A stretch of DNA of 64,000 nucleotides, taken from assembly GCA_032358165.1 (NCBI GenBank), contig JAALGY010000057.1:434001-498000 (forward strand). The letters are read 5' to 3'. The position numbers and the translations under genes are program-made. Shown in pieces: positions 12,501-22,906 of the stretch. This DNA comes from Diplosphaera chodatii (taxonomy: Eukaryota > Chlorophyta > Trebouxiophyceae > Prasiolales > Stichococcaceae). The notes beneath the pieces were generated by a model that worked only from the letters and a program-made list of their open reading frames with translations, was not told the DNA's origin and did not search any database. Every line of letters begins with the position of its first letter. Positions within the stretch are counted from its first letter, which is position 1.

Positions 12501-15500
12501 GCTGCAGCGGCGGCCGGCTTGCAGCGGCAGGACATGCGTCACCACCGTCACACTGCGTCCTGCAGGAGACTGCGGACAAGCTTGCGGCGTATGCGGGGTA
12601 CAGCGGCAAGAGGGCGGCGCAGCACGCGGCGGCGCCAGACGCCTGGGACGTGGAGGAGACGCCAGAGTCGGAGGTGAGAAGTAGGCACACCCTGCTGAGT
12701 TCCTCCCCACTTGACAGGGCGAGATGTGGCGTGCATCGGCGTTTCTGATCACATGCTTGGCATGAATCTGATCACATGCTTGGCATGAGATGGAGGCGGC
12801 AGACACGGGGGTGGGCACTGTTTTATGAGTGGCCCCCCGAACAGCGGGACTTCTGCACGCAGCCATTGTGCCCCGATCACTTCCGTGTGTTCAAATACTG
12901 CATGCCGGGGCGCTGCTCATGATTGCCACATCAGATGAGCTCAGCTGTGTTGGGCGGCATGCGCGACTATGCTGGTTCGTGCTCAAGCAGGAGCTGCCGG
13001 ACAGCTGGGACGCGGATGGCGGCGCACCCGACGGCGGCATCGGCGGCAGCGCGCTGCGGGGCGGCTCCCAGCAGGCCGCCTACAGCGAGCGCACCATGCA
13101 GTCGCTAGAGGTGATTGACAAGCCAAGCAGCGGATGCCTGCTCTTACACGGTCTACACAACGTCTTGTTGAGCCTTACCATGCTGGCAACTGTGCCACAT
13201 CAATCAAGACGCATCTTGAGAACAGACTCCTTTCCTCTGCCTGCAGAACATCGACGAGGCGATGCTCAACTACGACCTGGTGGAGCAGCTGGTGTGCCAC
13301 ATCATCGAGGCGGAGGCGGCGGGGGGCCCCGGGGCGCTGCTGCACCCCGGCGACCGGGCGGCGGCTCAACAGGCGGCGGGCTCCGGCGGCGCCATCCTCG
13401 TCTTCATGCCGGGCGCTGCCGAAATCGACCGCACGGTGACCCACACGTTGCTGGCCTGCAGTCAACGCAGCGCTGATGTGTTTCAGAGGCGGGCTGACAT
13501 CTATGCTGACATTGCATGGCATCTCAGGGCCTGCTGATAAAACCGTGCTGCGCTGGTGTGTTGCCATCTCTGCACAGTGTTTTCAAAAGCAGCACCCATC
13601 TGCAGCACACTTCAGGCCATGGAGCCAGGTTCTGCTTGCTAGGGTGTGGCTCTCAAGGTTGTGCTGAGGGGCAATAGCTCTTCGTAGAGGCTCGCACAAT
13701 TCTCCATCATCTCAGTAGAGCAAGGTCTGACTGCTCTTGCTGACGTCACTTCACTGGTTCACTCCAGCTCGTACATCGTGGCCTGCAGATCCGCGCGCTG
13801 CAGAAGTCGCGGCAGCTGGCGGAGCTCACGGCCGACGGACCCGGGCTGCGTCTGCTGCCGCTGCACGGCGGCCTGCCGCCGCAGCAGCAGCAGCGCGTCT
13901 TCGACCGCCCGCCCCCTGGAGTCCGCAAGGTAGATTTGCTGTTTCACATATCCACAGTTGCAAACGTTCCAGCACCCAATTGTTTCGCAGCATTCATTGC
14001 TGTGGTCTCCATGTTAGACGACCTGTCAGCTAGGCCTTGTTCGCTCTCCGTTCCAGCGTTTGCTGTTGCTGGGCATCGGTGCAGCACGTACATGCTGCAG
14101 CTGCCATTACACTAATTCACGCGCAGATCGTGGTGGCGACCAATGTGGCGGAGACGTCCATCACCATCGACGACGTGACCGCGGTGATCGACACCGGCCG
14201 CGTCAAGCAGACGGGCTACGACCCCGCGCGGGGCATCGCCGGCCTGCAGGTCGGCAGCACCTCATGGCGGGGTGTTTCAAAGTGTCAAGGCCCTGCTGTA
14301 CTGTGCGAAAGCTCTGGCTGTTGGCCTCCTGCTGGAGAATCGCACAATAGCCTGTAGCTCCCACACACAGCATGCCTTTGTAGGCGTGTGTGCAAGTGCA
14401 CCAGCAACAGCGGACAGTGGCGCACTGCTATCTGATCTGTGCAACCATGTGTGACACAGCACCTGGCGTCAAACTATCTATCAGTGGAAGCCTGCTGCCG
14501 CTGTGTGGTCATCTTTCAAATCTGACCACAGGAGACGTGGGTCAGCCAGGCGGCGGCGCAGCAGCGGCGGGGGCGCGCTGGCCGAGTGCGGCCCGGCGTC
14601 TGCTTCCGCCTGTTCTCACGTGCAACCTGGGCCATGCTGCAGGCGTGCAACTTGAACAGCCCATGTCACACCGTGATGCAGGGTGGCCTCTGATGTATCT
14701 CAGGCACTCGCCAGCTGGGACTCTGGCGCACTTGCGTGATGGCATGTCCTGCACCATAGCACATGGTTGACCACTCCATTGTGTTTTAGGCTGTTGCTGT
14801 CCCTTCGGGCAGATTGTTCAGACAGCAGCTGCTCATGGTGCTGTGTGCACAGACCATTTTGTGGCAGCACCGGGCCGGCTATGCCAGGGCAGGCAGCTTA
14901 TGCCCTGCTGGACTACAAAGCTGTTCGACTGACGCTCTGCAGAGGCAGCAGCCGCCGGAGCTGCTGCGGGTGCCGCTGGAGGGGGTGGTGCTGACGGTGA
15001 AGGCGACTTTTGGAGACGCGGCGGGCGCCGACGCCACGCTGTGCCGCGCCCTGACGCCGCCGGAGCAGGCCGCCGTGGCCGCCGCCGTCGCCAACCTCAA
15101 GGTGGGCGTTTGAGCCCTAGATCAGGGCTTAGGTTGAGAGTTACGCCATGACGCCGCCGGAGCAGGCCGCCGTGGCCGCCGCCGTCGCCAACCTCAAGGT
15201 GGGCGCAACCCTGTCTGCGGTTGCTGAGGCGTGGTGACAGAATGCATAATGTACCGACCTCGACATATAGGCCAGGTTGTAGGGCAATCTGCAGGTGTGC
15301 AGCGTGGCACTACAAGACAGCATGTTGCATTCAGGAGTGGTGTCGCATCGTCATGTCCATCTCTCGATTGCCGTGGACACCCCGCGTTGGTGGGTATCTG
15401 CCGGCACCACGCGATCACGTGATGAAGTTGCGAGTTCAGCAAGCATATGCTGTACGCAACTGCAGGCAATGGGGGCGCTGGGGGCGGCGGAGGAGGTCAC

Positions 15501-18231
15501 GCCCCTGGGCGAGCACCTCACGGCGATGCCCGTGGACCCCAGGCAAGCAATGCATCCGCCCGAGCGCTGACTCAAGGCAGTTGTGAAACGATCGTTTACA
15601 GTGCGAGACGCATCAGAATGTTGCCGGGTTTCCGGTGCAGAAAAAGGGAGTGCACAAGCTTGTGGCCAGCAGGTCCTTGCGACAATAACTTGTCGCATGA
15701 CTGCCTTGCGTATCGAGACTCGCATGCTGGATGCATGCTGGATGAACAAAACGGTGCAGTGGTGCCGCAGGGTGGGCAAGATGCTGGTGCACGGGGCGCT
15801 GCTGCGGTGCGCGGCGCCGGTGCTGACCATCGCCGCCGCTCTAGGCCACGGCCGCCCCATCTTCTACTCGCCGCCGGACAAGCGACGCGACGCCCAGGTG
15901 CGTGGCACAAGGTCTAGGGTTTGGTATGTTTGGGCTGCCCCCTGAACGCTGCGCTTACTCACGCACTAGGCAGGCACTTAGCACGCTGCGCACCCCTGCC
16001 GTGCCGTACCCTGCAGCCCCCTGCAACTGGCCACAAACATCAGGAGACGGCCTGCAGTGGCACATCACCTGCGTGGCAACGCCCAAGCTGGTGTGTGTCG
16101 GTGCCTGATGGTCAGGAACCACTGAGAGGCAACAGCTGTTCTCCAGCCCTCAGCCTCCAGCCAATTTAGGCCTTCCGTTTTCTATTGATGGCGCAGGCGG
16201 CGAAGCTGGCGCTGCTGGCGGCGATCCCAAACGCCAAGTCGGACCACCTGGCGGTGGTGGTCGCCTTTGACGCCTGGCAGCGGGCGCTGGACACCGGAGG
16301 GCGCTCCGCAGCCGCCGCCTTCTGCGCCAAGCACTTCATCTCCCACCAGGTGAGAGAAAGGTTTCTCTGCACACAACACTGCGAGCAAGGACCAATACTG
16401 TGACCAATGCTCAGAACGTCCCCCTGCAAGCACATGGGCAGCGATGCTTGCAGGCGCAACAAACCCCCTTGGTCCGACTTCCCTCCGTCCGCCTGTGATT
16501 GCCATTGCTGTTTTGACTTGTACTAGATTTGATCCCAGTGACATCTACTTGCACATGTATACAGGCGATGGAGGGCATCGCCGGCGGCCGGGGCGAGTAT
16601 GCGGGCATCCTGGCGGACCGCGGCTTCCTGCCGGCTTCTTACCCGCGGGCGCTGCAGCGCGGCGGCGCGGCCGCGCTGGACGCCTCCAAGGCGGCGGGCG
16701 GCCCGGACCAGTACAGCGGCAAGTGAGTGGTTCTTGTTGGTGATGTGTATAGGCAGAGCTTGTCGTGGCTGAAACCGTCAACACGCATCACCGTCTGCTC
16801 ACTGCTGCAACCAGCTTGCTGGTGCACCGCTGACGGTATGCAACCATGCCCACCTCTGGTGTCTGAATGCTCGCGCAGTTCAAGCTCCACAGCGCTGCCA
16901 CGGTGCACAAAGTGTGGCAGCGCACTTCATGTCGCGACTGTGGAACCGAGTGCGGCCAGCTCAGGAGCACGACGTTGGGCAATGCCTACTCCTGGGTCTT
17001 CATCAAAGTCCACAGCACGTCTGTTTGCTGCGCTGCAGCGGGCGGGTCATCAAGGCGGCGCTGGCCGCGGGCTTCTACCCGTCGCTGCTGCGGGTAGACC
17101 ACCCGCCCGCCCGCTTTCGCGCCACCGAGGGCGGCGCCGTGCAGGTCACTCTTGCTGGCCCCTCACAACTGACCTTGACCCTGGAATCCAAGCAGCGAGA
17201 CGCACAAGCGCTGCAATTTAGCATGTTTTGCTGCACGCCTGAAAAGCCGTGCTGTGAGAGAATGCACTGCCAGGCTGCTGTGCCGCTCCACTTACATGCC
17301 ACTGCGGGGTGCGACAGTGTGTGCTGCCCTGTCTACTGGGTTCCGTTTGGCCACTGATCATTGCAAGGGCTGTGGTGCACACGACGAAGCTGCCGCTGCT
17401 GCTGCAGGTGGAGTCGTCGGCGGTGCAGGTGAAGTTCTTCGAGCGGCGCAAGGGGCGGGTGTTCCACCACCCCGCCTCCATCAACTTCGACTGCGGTCGC
17501 TTCGAGTCCGGCTGGCTGGTCTACACCGACATGGTTGAGACGTCCAAGGTGCGCGCCCCAGCCCTCCTGACAGATTGTACTGACCCACGACAGCATGCAT
17601 CTGGCAGCTCGAGCATACCACCTTCATTGCCCATCCCGCTCACAGAACCTTTGGTCTGCCTCAGTGCCCATCCTGGTATGTTGGGATCAATGCCGTTCTC
17701 ACCCCGTGCTGCATATCGCACACCATCGTTGCAATCAAAGTGCAGGTTTTTGTGCGGGAGTCGTCAATGGTGCCCATCTACTCGGTGCTGCTGTTTGGCG
17801 GCGAGCTCACCGTGCTGCACGATCGCGGCCTCCTGAAGGTGAGTCATCCAGGGACACCCAAATCCGCAGCGCTACACCCCCTAGCAACGTGCCCAAGCGG
17901 ATTTGCAACAGTTGGCTGCGCTGCCGTCCTGATGTGTCTGCACTACATGAAGTGCAGGTGGATGGCTGGGCGGAGTTCCGTGCGCCTGCCCGCATTGGCG
18001 TGCTGGTACGGGAGCTGCGTGCTGGCGTTGCGATGCTGCTGGGCCGCAAGGTATGTGACACGCTCACTGTATTGCCTGTCCATGATCAACCGTGTGTGAT
18101 CCTCAATGACAGATAGCGTGAGCTATGAAAGTACGATTTTTCTGCTGCAGATCGCTGATCCGGCGGCGGACCTGGCGCACACGCCCATCATCGACGCGCT
18201 GCACCAGCTGCTGGCGACAGACGGCTTCTAG
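6535..18231 (+). CDS. DEAH-box RNA helicase, DHX57/DHX29 type, with N-terminal C2H2 zinc finger
   Basis: About 35 short exons run from ATG 6535 to TAG 18229-18231. Exons 1-2 (6535-6594, 6705-6794) encode one C2H2 finger, C-x2-C-x12-H-x4-H. A dsRBD-like segment follows ([17 protein letters not shown], exon 6927-7106), then two UBA-like segments (8493-8750 and 9204-9310) and an RWD-like start ([12 protein letters not shown], 9444-9625). The helicase core has motif I TGCGKSTQ (11020), DEVH (about 11823), SAT (about 11925), the [12 protein letters not shown] block (14127-14249) and motif [10 protein letters not shown] (14532-14642). The HA2/winged-helix and OB-fold C-terminus ends at E35, 18151. 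Family members unwind mRNA structures during translation or act in RNA sensing. Four introns seem to start with GC. The splice between 8750 and 9204 is unresolved, and the start could lie upstream. Confidence 0.92.
10043..10057 (+). other. 15-nt microexon of the helicase gene
   Basis: Between the exons ending at 9879 (phase 2) and starting at 10110, only the 15 nt at 10043-10057 restore frame. They are flanked by CTCAG and a strong GTACGT donor and would encode about five residues (R-E-H-P-E-R across the joins). Confidence 0.55.
12744..12788. repeat. 22-bp tandem repeat in a helicase intron
   Basis: The 22-bp unit beginning TCTGATCACATGCTTGG is present twice, one base apart, within the intron between the exons ending 12673 and starting 12991. 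Confidence 0.8.
15052..15205 (+). repeat. Exon tail plus splice donor copied into the following intron
   Basis: The 57 bp at 15052-15108 cover the last 50 coding bases of the exon 14943-15101 and its GTGGGCG donor. They recur base for base at 15149-15205 in the intron. The copy is 97 bp downstream of the original and is preceded by in-frame stops, so it reads as a decoy exon tail and not as coding sequence. Confidence 0.9.
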
Positions 18232-18587
18232 GCCCGATGCCCATTGCACGGGTTGCAGCACTGGCAGCAGCAGCAACTAGACCATGGCATACAGAACACA
18301 TAGTGGTAGTGCAACCTCGGTGACTCAGCCCCGCAGTGGCCCGCCCACAACAAATGGCAAGGGGCGGGGCGCTGACAATAATTTGTGGGTCAACGTGAAG
18401 GTGCATTGGGATGGATGTCTGCAATGCTCCTGGGAGGGTGTGCTCACCAGAACTGCATCAACGGCTATATACAGGTCCCTTAATGTTGACTGGCGCTTTT
18501 ACATGATCTGACCCACGGCACGGGGCATGCAAGCATGCACACCGACAGCAGGCAGAGCTGGCACTGAACCACCTCAGCAACAGCTGA
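18232..18587. other. Convergent intergenic region
   Basis: This 356-bp stretch lies between the 3' ends of the helicase gene and the ribosomal P0 gene. It should contain both polyadenylation regions. The usual chlorophyte TGTAA signal was not seen clearly. Confidence 0.5.
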
Positions 18588-19547
18588 TCAGTCGAACAGC
18601 GAGAAGCCCATGTCGTCATCCTCCTCCTCCTCCTCCTCCTCCTTGGCCTCCTCCTTGGCCTCCTCCTTGGCATCGTCGCCGCCGGCGGGCGCAGCTGCGG
18701 CAGCCGTGGCGGCGGCAAGCAGCTCTGGGTTCTCCAGCACCTCCTTGATCTTGTCGGCCTGGGGGAAGGAGTACTCGGTGCCGAGCGCGATGGCCAGCAC
18801 GTTCTTGAAGCCGTTGATGACCAGGTGGGGCACTGCCACCGTGGTCGGGTAGCTGGCGGCGAGCGACACGGCGGTGATGTTGGCGATGGCGGTCTTGGCC
18901 TTGGCCAGCAGGTCCTCCTCGGTGATGTCCAGCACGGAGGGCGAGTACAGGGAGCCCGACTCGAACACCTGGCGGATGACGAGGCCGTAGGAGAACGGCT
19001 TGATGCCCAGCTTCGCGAGCAGCGTCGCCTCCGAGGCGCCCACCTTCTCGCCAATGCGGATGAGCTGCACGTCCGTTGTGATTTCGACAGTTCCCTTATT
19101 AATCTTGGTGGGGATGTTCAGGGCCTGGAAGAAGTTGGTCTGTGAGGGGTCCAGGCCGGTGTTGCCGGCCGGCACCGTCACATCCACCGGGGCAACGAGA
19201 CCGACACGGGCCGGGGCGCCGACCTTGAAGGACTCGATCTGCTCACGCACGTCGGACAGGTCGGCCTTGGTGAAGATGAGCCCCACGTTGCCGACCAGCT
19301 GGTCGACGAGGGTGGACCACTTCTCGTCGCCCGTCTCCTCCACGTACAGCCGGATGGACCGCTTCATCATGGTGTTCTTGCCCATGAGCACCACGCTGCC
19401 CGCCTCCCGCAGGCCCGCGCGGATATCCATGAACTGCTTGGAGCCGACGTTGTCGGCGTGCACAAGGAACGCCTTCTCGTACTCCTGGAGGTAGCCCCGC
19501 AGCTTGGCGTCATACTGCTCCTTCTTGACGATCTTGGCGGAAGGCAT
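18588..19547 (-). CDS. RPP0: 60S acidic ribosomal protein P0 (uL10)
   Basis: A single uninterrupted exon encodes 319 aa, the usual P0 length. It begins [12 protein letters not shown], carries the RNA-binding L10 domain ([13 protein letters not shown], residues about 55-67), then the inserted domain II, then the Ala-rich hinge. It ends with the acidic stalk tail [18 protein letters not shown]0 anchors the P1/P2 dimers on the 60S subunit and recruits elongation factors. The tail is the conserved docking peptide. Lack of introns is striking beside neighbours with ten or more exons each. It has no stop, frameshift or missing domain, so it looks functional. It is transcribed divergently from IMPL1. 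Confidence 0.97.
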   Translation of the reverse strand: MPSAKIVKKEQYDAKLRGYLQEYEKAFLVHADNVGSKQFMDIRAGLREAGSVVLMGKNTMMKRSIRLYVEETGDEKWSTLVDQLVGNVGLIFTKADLSDVREQIESFKVGAPARVGLVAPVDVTVPAGNTGLDPSQTNFFQALNIPTKINKGTVEITTDVQLIRIGEKVGASEATLLAKLGIKPFSYGLVIRQVFESGSLYSPSVLDITEEDLLAKAKTAIANITAVSLAASYPTTVAVPHLVINGFKNVLAIALGTEYSFPQADKIKEVLENPELLAAATAAAAAPAGGDDAKEEAKEEAKEEEEEEEDDDMGFSLFD

Positions 19548-20137
19548 GGTGGCAAGTTTTGGCTCGAGACGAACTGGGCGGTGTTTGCGTGCAACAGGAC
19601 CACACCGGCTGGTCGACCGGCAGGCGACAGAGTCTTTAACCTGTTTGCAGAGGCCGCAAAATGTCAAGTGCGCTGGCTCTGAGCAGCCGGCACGGCGGGA
19701 CACTCATGACAGTGCAGCAAACCCTGCGCAATTCCCGCAGCTACCTCTGCACGCTCGTGCGGTCACCCTGTGAGCTATCTTTGGCACATACGCAGATATT
19801 TTGTGTAGGCGCACCACTGGGCTATCACTATCGTATACTGGTTGCAACCAGGAAGCGTTACAGCGCCGATCCAAGTTTGGCATTGCAGGGCAAGTGATCT
19901 GACTGCAAGGAGCTCCACAGTCGAGGTGCACACACCCTCTTGCATCCGCAAGGCATGCACAGCATATGTTCCTAGCAATATGTACTGCTGTGAAGGGTCC
20001 TTCGCATTCTTGTTATGTGCACCATTGTCACTGACGCATGCAGCATCATGTAGGTGGGCGCAGTTGTCAGCACTCCAGCAGCCACAGATCGTCTCAGCGG
20101 CTTTCACTGTCACCCCCGTCTCGCTGAAAGGTTTCAG
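19548..20137. promoter_or_regulatory. Divergent intergenic region, P0 (-) and IMPL1 (+)
   Basis: These 590 bp separate the two start codons and contain no supported exon. The region presumably holds the strong P0 promoter. No individual element is called. Confidence 0.5.
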
Positions 20138-22624
20138 ATGCGGTGCTCGGTCAGCACGCTGGGCAGCCGCTGCCCAGCATTCATATCATCACCGCCAGTG
20201 CTGAAAACCAGCCGCATTGCATTCCGGCCGGCAGCCCGGCGACCGATGGTGTGCGTGGTGCGGGCGCAGCAGAGCTCCGCAACGAAAGAACAGCTGCTGG
20301 AGGTGGCGCAGCGCGCAGCCAGGAAAGCCACACAGGTGCCCCAGTTGCTGGCCCAGGCCAGGCCGGGCTGTTACTTGTCATGCACACTGTGCAGTGCCAT
20401 GTGTCGACAGCATGCCTTGCCTCACTGGGTCAGCGTTGTCGCTGAACATGCAGATTATATTGGCAGCGGTTGACAAGCCGCGGACGATCAGCTTCAAGGG
20501 CGCTGCCGATCTGGTCACAGAAACGGATAAGAACAGCGAGGATGCAATCATTGAGGTACCTCAGACTGTTACGTGATGGACATGAAGCAGCCTGCTGCAC
20601 AGCATGCATACGAGTGCATGGACCCAATGCTTGCTGGCAACTGCACGTAGCCTCTGCAGAGAACATCATTAAGGGAAGGAATGGCAGCCTCATGTATGTT
20701 CATGTCATCTGTACCATCTGTCGGTGCATCAACTCAGTAAGGTGGCTTCTGTGAGTGCGTGCAGATCATCCGGGAGGCATTCCCACACCACGCCTTGCTC
20801 GGCGAGGAGGGGGGCGCCTCGGGGGACGTCAATTCCGATTTCCTTTGGTGTATCGACCCCCTTGACGGTGCGCGGGGTTCTGGGTCAACATGTCCAATGC
20901 TGCCACATAATGATGAAAGCAGTTTGGCAGTCTTGGGTGCTATCATGCCACCAGCTTCGCCTCCGAGTGAGACCAACAAGCAACTTGTCAAGGCCAGTGG
21001 CCAAGCTGCAAACCCCACTGTTGCGACCTGCAGGGACCACGAACTTTGCTCATGGCTACCCATCATTTGCGACATCAGTGGGTGCGCTGTGCTGTGTGGG
21101 ACCGCGCCTGGGTTCCACTGCCATGCGTATGCAGCCAGCAATTGCGCAATGCAGGCAAAAATCCAGCAGCTTGTCGACAGCAACTTTCGTGTATGCACAT
21201 CGGCAGGCGTGCTACAGAACAGCCAGCCGGCAGCGGCGTGCGTGGTGGAGTTTGCCGGCGGCCCCGGCACCTGGGTCACGCGCACGTACACGGCAACGGC
21301 CGGCGGCGGCGCGTTCTTCAACGGCCAGCGCATCTCAGCCAGCAGCTGCTCCTCAGTCGCCCAGTCGCTCCTGGTCGGCAACGGCGCCCCGGCAATCCCT
21401 CCGCCACATTTTAGACTCTCGACCCTGTTCTGGTGGCTGTACTGTGTTGCCAAAGTTGGCAGGACACTGTCGCACACTGTCGCACACTATTGCACACCGT
21501 CTCATGTGCTGAGATGGTCTTGTGTGACTCATTCAGGGCAATGCAATGAGCGCAGGTCACTGGCTTCGGGTATGAGCATGACGAGCCATGGTTAGCCAAC
21601 TTGGAGCTCTTTAAGCAGGTATGCTATGCAGATCACTCGTCCCTTGGTCTTCGAGTTGATCTGCTTCATCACATGCTCTGGGCCAACCGCTTGACAGCTC
21701 AACTGATGTGGAAGGTCGCACCCAATGCCAGCACCGTGCTGAAGACTGTTTCCAATTGCATACAGTTCACGGACGAAAGCCGAGGCGTCAGGAGGCTGGG
21801 CGCCGCAGCAGTCGACCTTTGCCACGTGGCACTAGGTGAAGCAGGGTTACCACACCTCCCTACTAAGCTGCACAGCTGCAGTTGTGCCTCCCGTGTCTCG
21901 TGTAGGCATGGGTTCAAGCAACTCGTCCCACGTTCCTCTCGCCTGCTGCGCAGGCATCTCAGACGGGTACTGGGAGTACCGGCTCAAGCCGTGGGACACC
22001 TGCGCCGGCGTGCTGATCGCGCAGGAGGCGGGGGCAAAGGTGACCACCATGGAGGGGGAGCCCTTTTCGGTGTTCGAGCGCTCCGTGGTGGCGGCGGCCC
22101 CGGGCCTGCATGAGGTGTGCTGCTCTGATTTAAGGGTTTAGAATTTCGTTGCCGAGGTGTGCAACGAAATTCTGCCCTGAGGTTTAGTTCCGAGTGGCTG
22201 AGGTGTGCGCGGGGTGTTGATCCCTGTGCAACATCTGGAAGGCTTGGATCCTACACATGTGACCTCACAGTGATGTGCACGCTCAGTGATGTGCATGCCC
22301 CATTCGCTGTGTAGAAGACGCCAGCAAGCACCCAGAGGGAAGCTCAATCGTGTCTCAGGACTCTGACACCTGTGTGGCGCCTCAGGCGCTGCTGGCCAAG
22401 ATGCGGCCGGCGACGCAGAAGCTGCGGCAGAGCGGCATCGACTTCTCGCAGTGGTGGGCTGTCTGTCACCGCGGGCACCGTGTGCAGGCCCAGCTTCATG
22501 TGCTGTCTGTGTATGCTGTCCCCGCTGTATGTGCGACTTCAGCAGTGCATGATGCCTTGAAGCGACCCGCAGTTTGCCTGTCTCTCGCAGGTTCATTCCC
22601 GAAGGGTACACCGTCCAGAAGTAA
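20138..22624 (+). CDS. IMPL1: Inositol monophosphatase-like phosphatase, plastid (IMPL1 type)
   Basis: The ATG at 20138 starts a Ser/Arg/Pro-rich transit peptide of about 45 residues (ends near VCVVRAQ). Later exons give the IMPase fold: DLVTETDK (20454-20555), the metal-binding LGEEGG and WCIDPLDG (20765-20867), GTTNFAHGYPSF (from 21034) and AGGGAFFNG (about 21200-21390). They continue with VTGFGYEHDEPW, RGVRRLGAAAVDLCHVALG, YWEYRLKPWD (the second metal/substrate motif) and a last exon ending WFIPEGYTVQK at 22624. The enzyme hydrolyses phosphate from inositol or related sugar and histidinol phosphates. Plant IMPL1 is the closest known relative. All catalytic motifs are intact. The exact 3' edge of the exon with the GTTNF motif is uncertain. 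Confidence 0.93.
22140..22173. repeat. Perfect 12-bp inverted repeat in an IMPL1 intron
   Basis: AGAATTTCGTTG (22140-22151) faces CAACGAAATTCT (22162-22173) across a 10-nt loop, just after the donor of the intron that starts near 22114. In RNA it would form a stable hairpin. Confidence 0.85.
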
Positions 22625-22906
22625 CAGGAATTCCTGGACACTCGCATTCTTTGTGCAGTCACGATGTGACACTGCGAACTGGTCAGCCGGCAATGGGAAA
22701 TCAGTGGCAGACGCTTGCAGCCGGACGACCTTGGCTGCCATACGACACAACCTGCCTACACCATTGGTTGGAACAGCATTGTAATGCTTGAAGTGTGCAA
22801 AAGTCAGAGACGATCAGATGAATGAGGGCTCAGCAAGAGCAATCAATTGTGACTCAAGCGCATGACCTTGGCTGCCGTACAACAAAGATGGTGCTAAATT
22901 GTTTCC

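Noticed and set aside
18458..19054. 198-codon minus-strand frame rich in Arg, Ser and Pro
   Set aside because: It is an out-of-frame shadow of the P0 gene.
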